Source of the DNA: Bacteroidales bacterium
GTDB lineage: Bacteria; Bacteroidota; Bacteroidia; Bacteroidales; 4484-276
Assembly (NCBI GenBank): GCA_035647615.1
Contig: DASRND010000007.1
Coordinates: 107,399 to 171,398 of the forward strand
Direction of reading: 5' to 3'
DNA length: 64,000 nucleotides
Shown: positions 17,548 to 26,534 of the stretch, piece after piece
Layout: each line of letters begins with the position of its first letter
Position numbering within the stretch: position 1 is the first letter of the stretch
Program-made: the position numbers and the translations under genes
Notes under the pieces: model-generated
Told to the model about the DNA's origin: nothing
The model's input: only the letters and a program-made list of their open reading frames with translations
Database searches by the model: none

Positions 17548-19545
17548 TTACTTTTCAAAATCCCGCAAAATTGTAACCTCACAAGCTTTGCACTGCCGTT
17601 TTTCCTGATAGTATTCTGCAATGTCGTACCAGCCACCAGTCTTTTGAAAGATATCAAGTCCTCGGCCCAAAATGATCTTCCAACCGTTATTAGGTTCAAT
17701 AGACCGGTCGTGTGCATTTTCGTCAAATTCGTAGGTGAAGAGAATTCCTAGAGGTTCAAGAGACTCTGTTATGTTCCTGAATGCTTCCTTTACATTTTCA
17801 ATGTAATCTTCACTATTGTATGTGACCAAGTGGAATTTGACCTCCTCTACTTCTCCTTTCTGTTCAGCAACTAGCTTCGTTAACTCCATCAGGTTCCTAA
17901 GCTGATAAGGCAACCTGACGTAAGGATCAACAACTTTAATCTCTGTGGCACCGATCAGATAATCGCCAAATAGGTTTTTATATGAAATCCCCGTTTGATT
18001 GTCGCGGATTATCCGATGGCAAGCCTCTAAATTATTAAAGTTTATTTCTTTCTTTTCTTCCTTTTGCTCTTCTACGGCTTTCTTCTTACCGAAAAGCTCT
18101 TCTATTTCAAGAGTTTCTATGTCAACCTTTTTACCGCTGGATTTAATAACGTAACTAAAATCCACTTCCTCGAAGGTCTCATCCATTTTGATAAGCTGCT
18201 GCTTCACTCGTTTGCGGTTCTCAATAGCCAGATCCAGCAATTCTTTGGCTTCATCTTCATTGTATTCATTATTCGGATAAATGACTTTCAACAAACCAGA
18301 AAATGTTTTTGAAATCGAATTTTTATCCCTTGTTGTGATAGAATCTGATAGCTGAAAGTACTTACTATACGCATGCATGTGATCCTCTTTGCGCAGCTCC
18401 TTTAGGACCTCAGCCAGATAGTCCACTATGAACCCATAGCTATCTGTGAACATTTCATTCCGTAGCTTTTGCACCTCCCACCCTGGTATGTATGCATGGA
18501 TTCTATCGAGAAATGCTGCATCATTATAATCCTGTGGAAGTGCTTCAAATAAATTGGAGTGTTTGAGCATGTAGGGAACGGAGTGATCTGTATTGCCAAC
18601 AAACACCATACTTGCAGTAGCTCCATACACCTGGGTTCCTCTTGAAAAAGTTTTATTGGCCATGTAATTTTTCATGATATCCACCAGCCCCCTGTCCGTT
18701 CGCTTGGATCTTCCGGCAAACTCGTCATAAGCAACACAGTCCCAATAACCAACCAATCCGATTTCTCCGGTACTATTGTTTACAAAAAGTTTGGCCTTTG
18801 TAACTTCCCCGCCGGAGATCAAAATTCCGTGAGGGGACATTTCCGAATAAATGTGCGATTTCCCAGTGCCTTTGGGTCCCAGTTCAATCAGATTGTAGTT
18901 GTTTTCAGCAAAAGGCACAAGCCTTGAGAGCTGCAATAATTTTGATCTAAAAGTAAATTCATCCGGGTTTAAACCTATGGTCTGCATCAAAACATCAATC
19001 CATTCATTCTTGGTAAACTTGCCCCTTAGCTGTTTGTATTCCTCAATATCCGTGTAGCTGATTTGAATGGGCTTTAGACTTTCGATTACCCAGGGAGAAC
19101 CATCCCTTTCTTCGCCACCAACATATCCAATGGTGGTGATACACCAAACACCTCCTGAAAGAAGCTTTTGATGTGTTCTGATAATATCATCATTTATCAC
19201 CACTTTGTTCAGACCCAGGTTGGCAAAATAGGCCTCATGGCAGTCCCGCTGCTCATTAAGCTTTACTGATACCTTGTCGATGATGCGGTGAGATCCCTTG
19301 TCGCGTATTGTAGATTTAATTAACTGGGATTCGTCGCGGTGCACAAAGTGCTTGGCAATAATATTTTTGACCGTATCGACACCTTCATTTATTGTGTCTT
19401 CATCGTCTGTTGCACAATACTGACCGAGCAAATACTCGAGCACGTAGGTAGGAACTATGGCGTTTCCTTTTATCAATTTCGTAAGGTCCTTGCGAACTAC
19501 CTTCCCGGCAAATTGCTCATTGAGTTTTTTATCAAGTTCTTTCAT
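17548..19545 (-). CDS. brxL: BREX AAA+ protein BrxL (Lon-like)
   Basis: A 665-residue protein, last gene of the BREX operon, starting 3 bp after the pglZ stop. Walker A is GPKGTGKS (223-230) and Walker B WDCVAYDE (about 268-275). The flanking stretches SPHGILISGGEVTKAKLF and GRSKRTDRGLVDIMKNYMA are typical of BrxL. BrxL is a DNA-binding AAA+ ring needed for phage exclusion in many type 1 systems. The C-terminal ~95 residues (HDRSIEPNNGWKIILGRGLDIF) look like an MIT_C-type phospholipase-D-fold domain rather than the Lon-like end I would expect. A charged linker (EEQKEEKKE) precedes it. Family call secure. Confidence 0.92.
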   Translation of the reverse strand: MKELDKKLNEQFAGKVVRKDLTKLIKGNAIVPTYVLEYLLGQYCATDDEDTINEGVDTVKNIIAKHFVHRDESQLIKSTIRDKGSHRIIDKVSVKLNEQRDCHEAYFANLGLNKVVINDDIIRTHQKLLSGGVWCITTIGYVGGEERDGSPWVIESLKPIQISYTDIEEYKQLRGKFTKNEWIDVLMQTIGLNPDEFTFRSKLLQLSRLVPFAENNYNLIELGPKGTGKSHIYSEMSPHGILISGGEVTKAKLFVNNSTGEIGLVGYWDCVAYDEFAGRSKRTDRGLVDIMKNYMANKTFSRGTQVYGATASMVFVGNTDHSVPYMLKHSNLFEALPQDYNDAAFLDRIHAYIPGWEVQKLRNEMFTDSYGFIVDYLAEVLKELRKEDHMHAYSKYFQLSDSITTRDKNSISKTFSGLLKVIYPNNEYNEDEAKELLDLAIENRKRVKQQLIKMDETFEEVDFSYVIKSSGKKVDIETLEIEELFGKKKAVEEQKEEKKEINFNNLEACHRIIRDNQTGISYKNLFGDYLIGATEIKVVDPYVRLPYQLRNLMELTKLVAEQKGEVEEVKFHLVTYNSEDYIENVKEAFRNITESLEPLGILFTYEFDENAHDRSIEPNNGWKIILGRGLDIFQKTGGWYDIAEYYQEKRQCKACEVTILRDFEK

Positions 19546-19548
19546 AGC

Positions 19549-22041
19549 TTAAAAATCATCAAAATCGTTAGTAAATGAAATATTGAGCGTGTAAAAATGC
19601 TCTTCGTACATTTTCCATCGGGTTGTGCCTGGCACTGGCTCTTCCAATAATAAGCGAACCCGTTGATTGCGATATTTTCCGCTGGCAATTGAGCTTAACT
19701 GAAAACTGTGTTTTACTTCACGACGCCTTTCACTACCTTCTTCCACATCAAAGGTGTATTTGAAAATATCGCTTAGCTGAACACCGTCCTCGATGGTTTG
19801 AATAAAAGCCCTGATTTGTCGCGGAAGTATTTTATCAGTTATCAGGTCTTTTTGCAGAAATGAAACTGGTAGAATATTGGTCGTAATTTTATCTGTGGAT
19901 TTGATGATATCAACATCCACCATTTTGGTTGTGTCTTTTCGTTTCTTAACAACTTTAATTACCGGCACAACGATCTCCTGAAGAGATGCCCCGCCATGAA
20001 CAAAGCGCGATCCTGCCCCTTTAATCCTGAGTCTGTTTATTCCTTTCGGAATAAGGATATCTACATCAGAAGTCAGACCTACCTGGCTGCCATTAAATTT
20101 GTTCAGACTGTTATTCCCATTGAGATCCTTCCCTATCACAAATCGCCTCGATTCTTTCCAGATTTCACCCTGAATTTCGGAGCTTGCAAAATCGCTTTCA
20201 TCTAAAGTTGCACTTTGATAAATAAAACCATGATCGGAGGTGATAATAATATTGGTTCCATTCATATTGGCGATTTTCTTCAAAACCTCCTGGAGGAAAA
20301 CAATCTCTTCTTCAACAGCCTCAAATACTTTATCCTCGGTAGTTTTATCATCACCAGCTTTATCAATTCTATTGTGATAAATGTAGATAAGATTGTATTG
20401 TTTCACGAATTCACGTCCTTCAGTGCCAGCATTCATGCGCATAAATTCTTCTGCCGGGATTGCAACTGCTGTGGTTCCTGATTTTTCCTGAAGGATCCTT
20501 GTTCGTGCAGGAGTTCCCTGCGAAGTGATACCATCAACCAGGATCATATCAGAATTGGCAGAAACTGAAAGTTGCTCGCATGGCAGCATTGCAGCCATTC
20601 CTAATTGGGTGTAAGAAGGAAGCCCGGTAAACATAAAATCCAGCTCTGCTTCGTACCTTTTTTCACTTTGAATTTCTTTCGCCAGTTCCCAACCTGCCTC
20701 AAACCGGAAGGCATCAGAAATTACGACAAACAACCTGTTTTCTTTTTCTGAAAATGGGGCTACATACTGCTTAAAAAACCGCTGCTGAAAATGTATGGAC
20801 TCTACCGGCCAACCATTTGCTTCACTGATAGTTTGTTGCCAGGAATCATTCAGGCTTAGCAACCAATCATTAGAATAGACTTTTTCAACCTTATCACTGA
20901 GCTTACTAATAATTCTGTTTTGACTTATCTTTCGGTAGGCGTGAATAAATTTCCGATAGTGATAGTCGATTAAAAAGAACTGATCCTTGTAATCAGCTAC
21001 ACCAGATTCGATGGATGGAAAGGAAAAGCTTTTAATTTTTCTCACCAGGTCTATCATTGCACCTGCATGCTCAAGGCAATAGTAAAATTGTTTATGACGC
21101 GGATACCAATACTTATTCTCTCTTTTTTTAATCATCTTATTCAGTTGATCCGGCAAAATGGTTTCATTTTCTACCTGTGCCGACAACTCATAAATTACCT
21201 TCAAATCGGTAAGGTCAAAAATATCGTCGTCAATAATTTCTTCCAGTTTGGCTTCATTTAATAAATTCTCAACATCCATATCTATTGCCACACGTTTCGA
21301 CAGCGACTGATAGGCATCCTGGAACATAATCGAATCTTTCCAAAGTGAAATAAAGAGATGGGACTCACTCCCACCCTTGCGCGTCAGGATAAAATTCCTG
21401 CCAAATATCTCCAATAAGAATTCATAAATGGAAGGTGATTCACTTTGGTATTTGTATTTTCGGAAAACTTCCTGCCATAGATACTCCATGAGGTTGAACC
21501 TTACCAGATCACGCTCAATCCGATCATTGCTATCATTAAATGCCAGCGCGTAGGATTGTAAAAAGGCTTCCAGGTTTGGATAATCCGTATTAAAAAGAAC
21601 AGCCAGCATTTTGTATCTGATGGATTTGTGAGCATCGTCATCCGAAAGCAACTCCTTAAGCTTCAGCCGACGTTCCTTGTTTTGAAAAAACTCGATGTGT
21701 TCTTCCACCAACGCTTTAAAATGATAGGGTAAGCCAATGTCCTGAAGGAATAAAGCTTCCTGGTCGGTGTGAAACACGTAGTTTGCAAGTTGTAAATCCA
21801 ACAGCCAATTGTCTTCATAAGTAGGCTGACCACTTGAAAAATACAATAGAAATTTCTGCTGAGGCTCTTTTTTCAAAACCCTAAGCTTGGTAGCAAACTC
21901 ATTCCGGTGGATTTCAATTTTTTCGACATCCTTTGGCATCACCATGGCATATTCTTCTTTCATCTTACCATCCTGGTCAAACCAAAACACGATGCGGTTG
22001 TCCTGAAAAATTTTGTTTAACGATTCTTCTATGTTGCTCAT
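19549..22041 (-). CDS. pglZ: BREX-1 phosphatase-domain protein PglZ
   Basis: An 830-residue protein. The N-terminal region opens with FQDNRIVFWFDQDGKMKEEY, characteristic of type A PglZ. The alkaline-phosphatase-like core has FVVISDAFRFEAGWEL (about 438-453) and IIITSDHGFIYQ (598-609), whose Asp/His would bind metal. PglZ is a core BREX component acting together with PglX. Its ATG overlaps the stop of the small upstream gene (ATGA at 22041-22038). Length is usual (~830-850). Secure call. Confidence 0.95.
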   Translation of the reverse strand: MSNIEESLNKIFQDNRIVFWFDQDGKMKEEYAMVMPKDVEKIEIHRNEFATKLRVLKKEPQQKFLLYFSSGQPTYEDNWLLDLQLANYVFHTDQEALFLQDIGLPYHFKALVEEHIEFFQNKERRLKLKELLSDDDAHKSIRYKMLAVLFNTDYPNLEAFLQSYALAFNDSNDRIERDLVRFNLMEYLWQEVFRKYKYQSESPSIYEFLLEIFGRNFILTRKGGSESHLFISLWKDSIMFQDAYQSLSKRVAIDMDVENLLNEAKLEEIIDDDIFDLTDLKVIYELSAQVENETILPDQLNKMIKKRENKYWYPRHKQFYYCLEHAGAMIDLVRKIKSFSFPSIESGVADYKDQFFLIDYHYRKFIHAYRKISQNRIISKLSDKVEKVYSNDWLLSLNDSWQQTISEANGWPVESIHFQQRFFKQYVAPFSEKENRLFVVISDAFRFEAGWELAKEIQSEKRYEAELDFMFTGLPSYTQLGMAAMLPCEQLSVSANSDMILVDGITSQGTPARTRILQEKSGTTAVAIPAEEFMRMNAGTEGREFVKQYNLIYIYHNRIDKAGDDKTTEDKVFEAVEEEIVFLQEVLKKIANMNGTNIIITSDHGFIYQSATLDESDFASSEIQGEIWKESRRFVIGKDLNGNNSLNKFNGSQVGLTSDVDILIPKGINRLRIKGAGSRFVHGGASLQEIVVPVIKVVKKRKDTTKMVDVDIIKSTDKITTNILPVSFLQKDLITDKILPRQIRAFIQTIEDGVQLSDIFKYTFDVEEGSERRREVKHSFQLSSIASGKYRNQRVRLLLEEPVPGTTRWKMYEEHFYTLNISFTNDFDDF

Positions 22042-22277
22042 TGTTGCTTGCTTATAAGTATGTTTTTAACATAGGTAATTTTTCCTTCAACATGGGTAAT
22101 TCCTGTGTTAGCATGGGTAATTTTCGGTTTAACTTGGTTCCTAACTTGGTCCCTATCTTGGTCCGCATCATGTGCATTACCTTGTGCATTACCTTGTGCT
22201 CTATATTCATCATGAACAAGGATCTCAGTAGTAAAGTACTTCCTTCCAAGGGTTTCTATGTTAATTGGGATATTCAT
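22038..22277 (-). CDS. Small repeat-containing protein between pglX and pglZ
   Basis: A 79-codon gene that starts 2 bp after the pglX stop and overlaps the pglZ start by four bases, so it fits the operon exactly. Residues 1-26 look like ordinary protein (start MNIPINIETLGRKYF). Then come tetrapeptide-like repeats (AQGN AQGN, then DQDR DQVR NQVK) and heptapeptide repeats (the ITHxxxx type, three copies). The opening resembles that of AlbA_2-type ATP-binding proteins, and repeats of DQVR type occur in linkers of that family. It may therefore be an internally deleted remnant. A second frame over the same bases is also open. Function unknown. Confidence 0.5.
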   Translation of the reverse strand: MNIPINIETLGRKYFTTEILVHDEYRAQGNAQGNAHDADQDRDQVRNQVKPKITHANTGITHVEGKITYVKNILISKQQ

Positions 22278-22279
22278 AA

Positions 22280-25200
22280 CTAAATGATTTTCGTTGTATC
22301 AATCCAATCAAAGCCCCGCACTTTATCCTTTGCCTTTTTATCGTTGAGGCCGCTGACTTCTTTGATGGCTTTGCCAAATTTGTTGTAGTTCACCAGCACG
22401 CCATCATCCAGGTCGATGGGGATGCGCTCGCTGGCGAGGGGATACAAAATATCGCGTTCGTATTCCTGGCAGTCGAGAAGCATTTTGTCCAGTTTGTCCA
22501 TCTCTTTGATGGCCTGGGTTTGTTCGCTGCCTGTGCCGGAAATCTTCATCTGGTTCCAGTGTGCTTTGCGGGTTTTAAGTTTTTCGATAAACTCGCGCAG
22601 GTAGTTGTTCAGGATGTTGCTGATGGTGTCGCGGGTGTAGCGATGCATGTAAATAAGCACATTGAAGTAGCCTTTGGGTGAGGAGAACATCCAGTAAATC
22701 GGGCGCTTTTTATAGCGCGTGATGTGTTCCTTGTAAAAATCGCGGTTGAAATATTTGCGGATATCTGTGCCGAGGCAAGTCTCGACAAATGCAAGGTTTT
22801 TTTCCAGCGATTGTTCACCGAAACTCACCCTGAGAAACTCACGGAAGCGACCGGTAATGTCATCTTCAAACCACTCGTCGTCGAGCACCGGGATGATATT
22901 ATCGTCATCAGGTAGAAAGGTTGGAGATTGTTTTGCTTCGCTCGCAATGATCTTAAGGTAATCTTCAAGCGCCTCTCCTTGGTTGGCTAAAATCAAGCCT
23001 TCCTGATCCAGCGAATACCGCCCAAACATGCAACCGACAGCGTAGCTTACAAATTGAGAAAATACTTCTTTGGCATCGAAGGGGAGGTTTGGTGATTGGT
23101 GATTAGTGGTTGGTGATTGCTGGTTGGTGTCTTCAATCCCCAATCCCCAATCTCCATTCTCCATTCTCCTATCCCCATTCTCCATTCTCCTATCCCCATT
23201 CTCCAATCTCCAATCTCCATTCTCCAATTTCCATCCACTTTTATATTTATTACTTAATTTCTTCAGTGCCTTTTGATCTAGTTCCTCTCTTAAAATGGTA
23301 ATATCCTCCAAAGGAACATCTGGCGTGAGTTCATCCTGCAAACCATAAATCTCAATAAATTGTCGATTAAGTTCTTCTTCGTTTCTGTGGAGCTGGAAGA
23401 ATCTATTTCTCCAGTATTGTTGGAAAAGGTCATAGCTCTCTTCGATGCTTGTGCTGAGTGAAGCCGAAGTATCCGCACCTTTAATACGAAGGAGTTCGTT
23501 TTGTTGAAGGTTCCAAGATTTTTCGGTAGAATCCCAATCTTTTTTTGAAATGTAAATGTTTTTAGTAACAAGATCATTTACATCATGTGTATTTTGAATA
23601 ATTAGAGGAATTCTTAAAATATCCCCAACTTTGTAATCTAATGTTGCTGCTAAAACCATCAAAAATTCCATTGCAACTTTAGAATTAAGTAGCCCATGTA
23701 TAAAAATTAAATTTTTATCAGAAAATCCTTTTGCACCTTTGGAATCAAATAGAAATCCTCTTTCGGAATAACGAACACATAGTGAGGCACTTGATATTGC
23801 TGTCCACGAAACCCCTTCTTTAAAAGCATAATCTCCATTGTAATTGTGAGATCTAATTCTACCTGTTTTCTCATCTATATTATTACGTATCTCAAATCCA
23901 TCGTTTTTCCAATTAACTAAATGTTGATTATTTCCATACCATCTTCGAAATATCCCACCTTTATTGTACGGAAACCATTTTCTATTTGAGCTAATCGAAT
24001 CTTTAATTGTTGTAGTATTAAAACCAACATTAGATAAATTAACTTCAGACCAATACCTTAAAAAGCGTTCATTATCTGCTGTTGCCATACCTTCTCTCGT
24101 GGTCATCGCATTTTCGATTAATGGTTTATTATCAAAATGCTCAAAAATCACATCACTAAGCCAATACCCAATAGGGCTACCTGGAATCTTTTCAAAATCT
24201 TTTTGGTTTGCAGTGTAAGCCCATCCACAATCTGGGTTTTGGATAGCTTCGAGAGTTTTACTTTGTTTTAATTCAGAACTCCCGTCGTCAACCAAGCGGA
24301 AGTAAACGCCTTGTTCTTTTGGTAAATTATTCCAAAAAGTGAATGATGCATTTTGAACCACCTCGCCGCCAATTTCCGGAAAGGCTCTTGGGCCAAGATG
24401 AAGTAGTGTGTCAATTTGTACGTCTTTTAAAAGTTGATTCCGTAATTTCTCGTAACTGCTCAGGAACATCCAACTGTGTTGGTTTATCATTCCTAAAAAT
24501 CCTTTGGGATAAAGCATTGCCAAACCAGTTTCCATAAAGCAAGCCATCAGGTCCGCTTTACTTAGAGGGTAGGCGGTTTTCACAAAATCAGCCAAAGACT
24601 TATTCACATTACCTATACCCATGTAGGGAGGATTGTCCACAATACAATGGTATTTTTTGCTTAATGGCAACAATTGCGTTAAAGCTCTTTCGAGTTGTTC
24701 GAGGTTGTAGTGCAAAAAGACATCCGAGTTGCGGGAGGCATCGCTTACTTTTTGCAATACCTTTTCAAGCTCGCTTTGTGGCGTATGTGGCACAATCAGC
24801 GAACCCAGATTGGTGGCTTGCTGCATATTGCCCAGGTCATGCTTCAGCGCATCAGAAAGGTCTAAACCGATTTGCGTAAAAGTATCTTTAACTTCATCCT
24901 CGCTCAGCCGGAAGTCCCGGAAGCAAATGATGTTGGGCTCAAGGTTCTTACTAAACACCCTGCGGTGATAGCTGCGGGCTTTCATCATCAAGGCCATGCC
25001 TGCAAGTTGCGCGGCACGTTCGTCTATCTCAAAACCAAAGAGATTTTTGCTAATGATTAATTGCGGAATCTCAGAAGGATTGTAGCCCTCTTCTTCATAG
25101 ATTTTTGTAAACAAATCAAAACCATACACCAAAATATGCCCGCTGCCACAGGCCTGGTCAAGAAGTTTAATTTCTTCGACAGAATTAATCTTTAAATAAT

Positions 25201-26023
25201 CTTCGGCCTGCACCGAAGGGGATTCGATGAAGTAGGGCATGTGCTTGCGCAGGCTGGAACCGGGTTTGTTTTGCAGCCACAGTTTGCCGAGCGTGTTTTG
25301 CACCATGTATTCCACAATCCAGCGTGGGGTAAATAACTGCGTGGCCGCCGGAATGTCTTCCTTCTTCACCTTGCTTTTGGAGGCAAAAACTTCATCCTTT
25401 TTCTCAGAAATATAAAACTGGTAGAGCCAGCCAATCACTTCCACCTGCTGGCAGTCGTCGGAACACATGTCTATAACCACATCGTGAACAATCGAAAACT
25501 CGCTGGTCAGGTCGTCGGGGAGCAGCAGTTCGGTGTAATCGTTGATGGCTTCAAACAGGAACGGGAATTTTACGTGCAGATCGTTGCAGGCAGCAATCAG
25601 CAGCAGCCGAAACACTTCGTTTTGCGCATTGGGCGAAGGTATTTTGCCATCCAGCAGGTCGTTGATCTTTGCTTTGTCAACCTTAAATTCTCCGGGGATG
25701 TTTACCTGTTTGGCTTCATTCAGCAATTCGGGCAGCGTGTGGCCATCCTTTGGTGAAATGATACGCATGCCGGAAGGCTGGTATTCGTTGGCATCCATAA
25801 ACCGGAGGGCCATCAATCGGTTGAACCAGGTGTAGGCCACCTTTTCGATAAGTTGCTCTTTGCCTGTCCGGGCAATCTCTTCCTTAAGTTCCCGAATCTC
25901 TTTGGCCTGCTCGCGCAGCGCAATGCTATCGGCATTCAGCACATATTCTATTTTGGCTCCCACCTGCTCGATGAGTTTGCGGCGTGCCTGCTGAGCGAAT
26001 CTTTTAAGTTGGTTTGTGTTCAT
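22280..26023 (-). CDS. pglX: BREX-1 adenine-specific DNA methyltransferase PglX
   Basis: A 1247-residue protein from the ATG at 26023. The frame is open further upstream to 26530, but that part is an out-of-frame reading of the four-helix-bundle gene. SAM-binding motif I is DQACGSG (289-295) and the catalytic motif is NPPY (464-467), as in N6-adenine methylases. The long C-terminal half is for target recognition. PglX marks host DNA and is required for BREX defence. A block of 7-bp tandem repeats at 23091-23231 inserts about 47 low-complexity residues (near 931-978, W-R/K-M/L-E-N-G-D type) into the reading frame, which is at present intact. Confidence 0.94.
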   Translation of the reverse strand: MNTNQLKRFAQQARRKLIEQVGAKIEYVLNADSIALREQAKEIRELKEEIARTGKEQLIEKVAYTWFNRLMALRFMDANEYQPSGMRIISPKDGHTLPELLNEAKQVNIPGEFKVDKAKINDLLDGKIPSPNAQNEVFRLLLIAACNDLHVKFPFLFEAINDYTELLLPDDLTSEFSIVHDVVIDMCSDDCQQVEVIGWLYQFYISEKKDEVFASKSKVKKEDIPAATQLFTPRWIVEYMVQNTLGKLWLQNKPGSSLRKHMPYFIESPSVQAEDYLKINSVEEIKLLDQACGSGHILVYGFDLFTKIYEEEGYNPSEIPQLIISKNLFGFEIDERAAQLAGMALMMKARSYHRRVFSKNLEPNIICFRDFRLSEDEVKDTFTQIGLDLSDALKHDLGNMQQATNLGSLIVPHTPQSELEKVLQKVSDASRNSDVFLHYNLEQLERALTQLLPLSKKYHCIVDNPPYMGIGNVNKSLADFVKTAYPLSKADLMACFMETGLAMLYPKGFLGMINQHSWMFLSSYEKLRNQLLKDVQIDTLLHLGPRAFPEIGGEVVQNASFTFWNNLPKEQGVYFRLVDDGSSELKQSKTLEAIQNPDCGWAYTANQKDFEKIPGSPIGYWLSDVIFEHFDNKPLIENAMTTREGMATADNERFLRYWSEVNLSNVGFNTTTIKDSISSNRKWFPYNKGGIFRRWYGNNQHLVNWKNDGFEIRNNIDEKTGRIRSHNYNGDYAFKEGVSWTAISSASLCVRYSERGFLFDSKGAKGFSDKNLIFIHGLLNSKVAMEFLMVLAATLDYKVGDILRIPLIIQNTHDVNDLVTKNIYISKKDWDSTEKSWNLQQNELLRIKGADTSASLSTSIEESYDLFQQYWRNRFFQLHRNEEELNRQFIEIYGLQDELTPDVPLEDITILREELDQKALKKLSNKYKSGWKLENGDWRLENGDRRMENGDRRMENGDWGLGIEDTNQQSPTTNHQSPNLPFDAKEVFSQFVSYAVGCMFGRYSLDQEGLILANQGEALEDYLKIIASEAKQSPTFLPDDDNIIPVLDDEWFEDDITGRFREFLRVSFGEQSLEKNLAFVETCLGTDIRKYFNRDFYKEHITRYKKRPIYWMFSSPKGYFNVLIYMHRYTRDTISNILNNYLREFIEKLKTRKAHWNQMKISGTGSEQTQAIKEMDKLDKMLLDCQEYERDILYPLASERIPIDLDDGVLVNYNKFGKAIKEVSGLNDKKAKDKVRGFDWIDTTKII
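23091..23231. repeat. Two adjoining heptanucleotide repeat tracts inside pglX
   Basis: Six heptamers of the GGTGATT type (23091-23132) are followed, after one base, by fourteen heptamers of the CAATCCC/CATTCTC type (23134-23231). The same two repeat types flank the four-helix-bundle gene at 26027-26096 and 26507-26534 in the same order, but there they are separated by the gene. The tract is in frame in pglX now; any change by one unit shifts the frame. Confidence 0.85.
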
Positions 26024-26026
26024 TTT

Positions 26027-26096
26027 GGTGATTGGTGGGTGGTGATTGGTGGTTGGTGGTTGGTGATTGGTGGGTGGTGATTGGTGGGTGGTGATT
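26027..26096. repeat. Heptanucleotide repeat tract (GGTGATT type)
   Basis: Ten contiguous 7-mers: GGTGATT, GGTGGGT or GGTGGTT. It starts four bases before the pglX ATG (minus strand) and its end contains the stop codon of the four-helix-bundle gene. It would lie in the pglX ribosome-binding region. Confidence 0.85.
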
Positions 26097-26460
26097 AGAG
26101 GTGGGCGGTGAGTTTGGTGATCAGGCTGTTGATTTGACGCGCCAGGCTCTCTGTTTCCTGTGTGAGTGGTGGGATTTTTTCCGTTGCTATCATTTCCAGA
26201 TTTGAAGTCAGGATGAGTTGGGTTTCCAGTTCTGCCAGCGATCCCCTTGCTATCCTCAGAAAGTGGATAAACTCCTTGGTTCCCCTCGCCTGTCCCTCTG
26301 CTATATTGCTCGGGACGCTTACTGCCGCCCGTTTGATCTGATTCGTAAGGCCGAATAATTCTTCTTTCGGCATTTCGCGCATCAGCAAATAAACCAGTTT
26401 TGTTATCTCCATGGCCTGTTGCCAAATTCTCAGTTCCTTGAAATTCATTGGCGTGCTCAT
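26095..26460 (-). CDS. Four-helix-bundle protein (S23/IVP-like)
   Basis: A 121-residue all-helical protein: FKELRIWQQAMEITKLVYLL, then LFGLTNQIKRAAVSVPSNIAEG, then FIHFLRIARGSLAELETQL. This is the signature of the four-helix-bundle family first known from 23S rRNA intervening sequences and related to Avd of diversity-generating retroelements. Members are common as lone genes in Bacteroidota; the function is unknown, although a nucleic-acid-binding pentamer is known for relatives. It sits precisely between brxC and pglX, which are normally adjacent, and is bracketed by heptamer repeats. That suggests an inserted unit rather than a BREX component. Confidence 0.88.
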   Translation of the reverse strand: MSTPMNFKELRIWQQAMEITKLVYLLMREMPKEELFGLTNQIKRAAVSVPSNIAEGQARGTKEFIHFLRIARGSLAELETQLILTSNLEMIATEKIPPLTQETESLARQINSLITKLTAHL

Positions 26461-26506
26461 CTTTGTTATTATTTTGATTACACATTAAATTTTCTTTATC
26501 GTTCTC

Positions 26507-26534
26507 CAATCCCCAATCCCCAATCTCCAACCCC
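26507..26534. repeat. Heptanucleotide repeat tract (CAATCCC type)
   Basis: Four 7-mers (CAATCCC twice, CAATCTC, CAACCCC) lie between the brxC stop, which overlaps the last base, and the four-helix-bundle gene. Confidence 0.75.

Noticed and set aside
22052..22249. Second open frame (65 codons) over the small pglX-pglZ gene
   Set aside because: The repeats keep two frames open. The 79-codon frame is preferred because its start and stop fit pglX and pglZ exactly.
23091..23231. Repeats in pglX as a CRISPR array
   Set aside because: The units are 7 bp and contiguous, without spacers, and lie inside a coding frame. No CRISPR array or cas gene was seen anywhere in the window.
26024..26530. N-terminal extension of pglX (169 residues rich in N, H, P, T)
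   Set aside because: It reads the four-helix-bundle gene and the heptamer tracts in another frame. The usual PglX N-terminus begins at the ATG at 26023.
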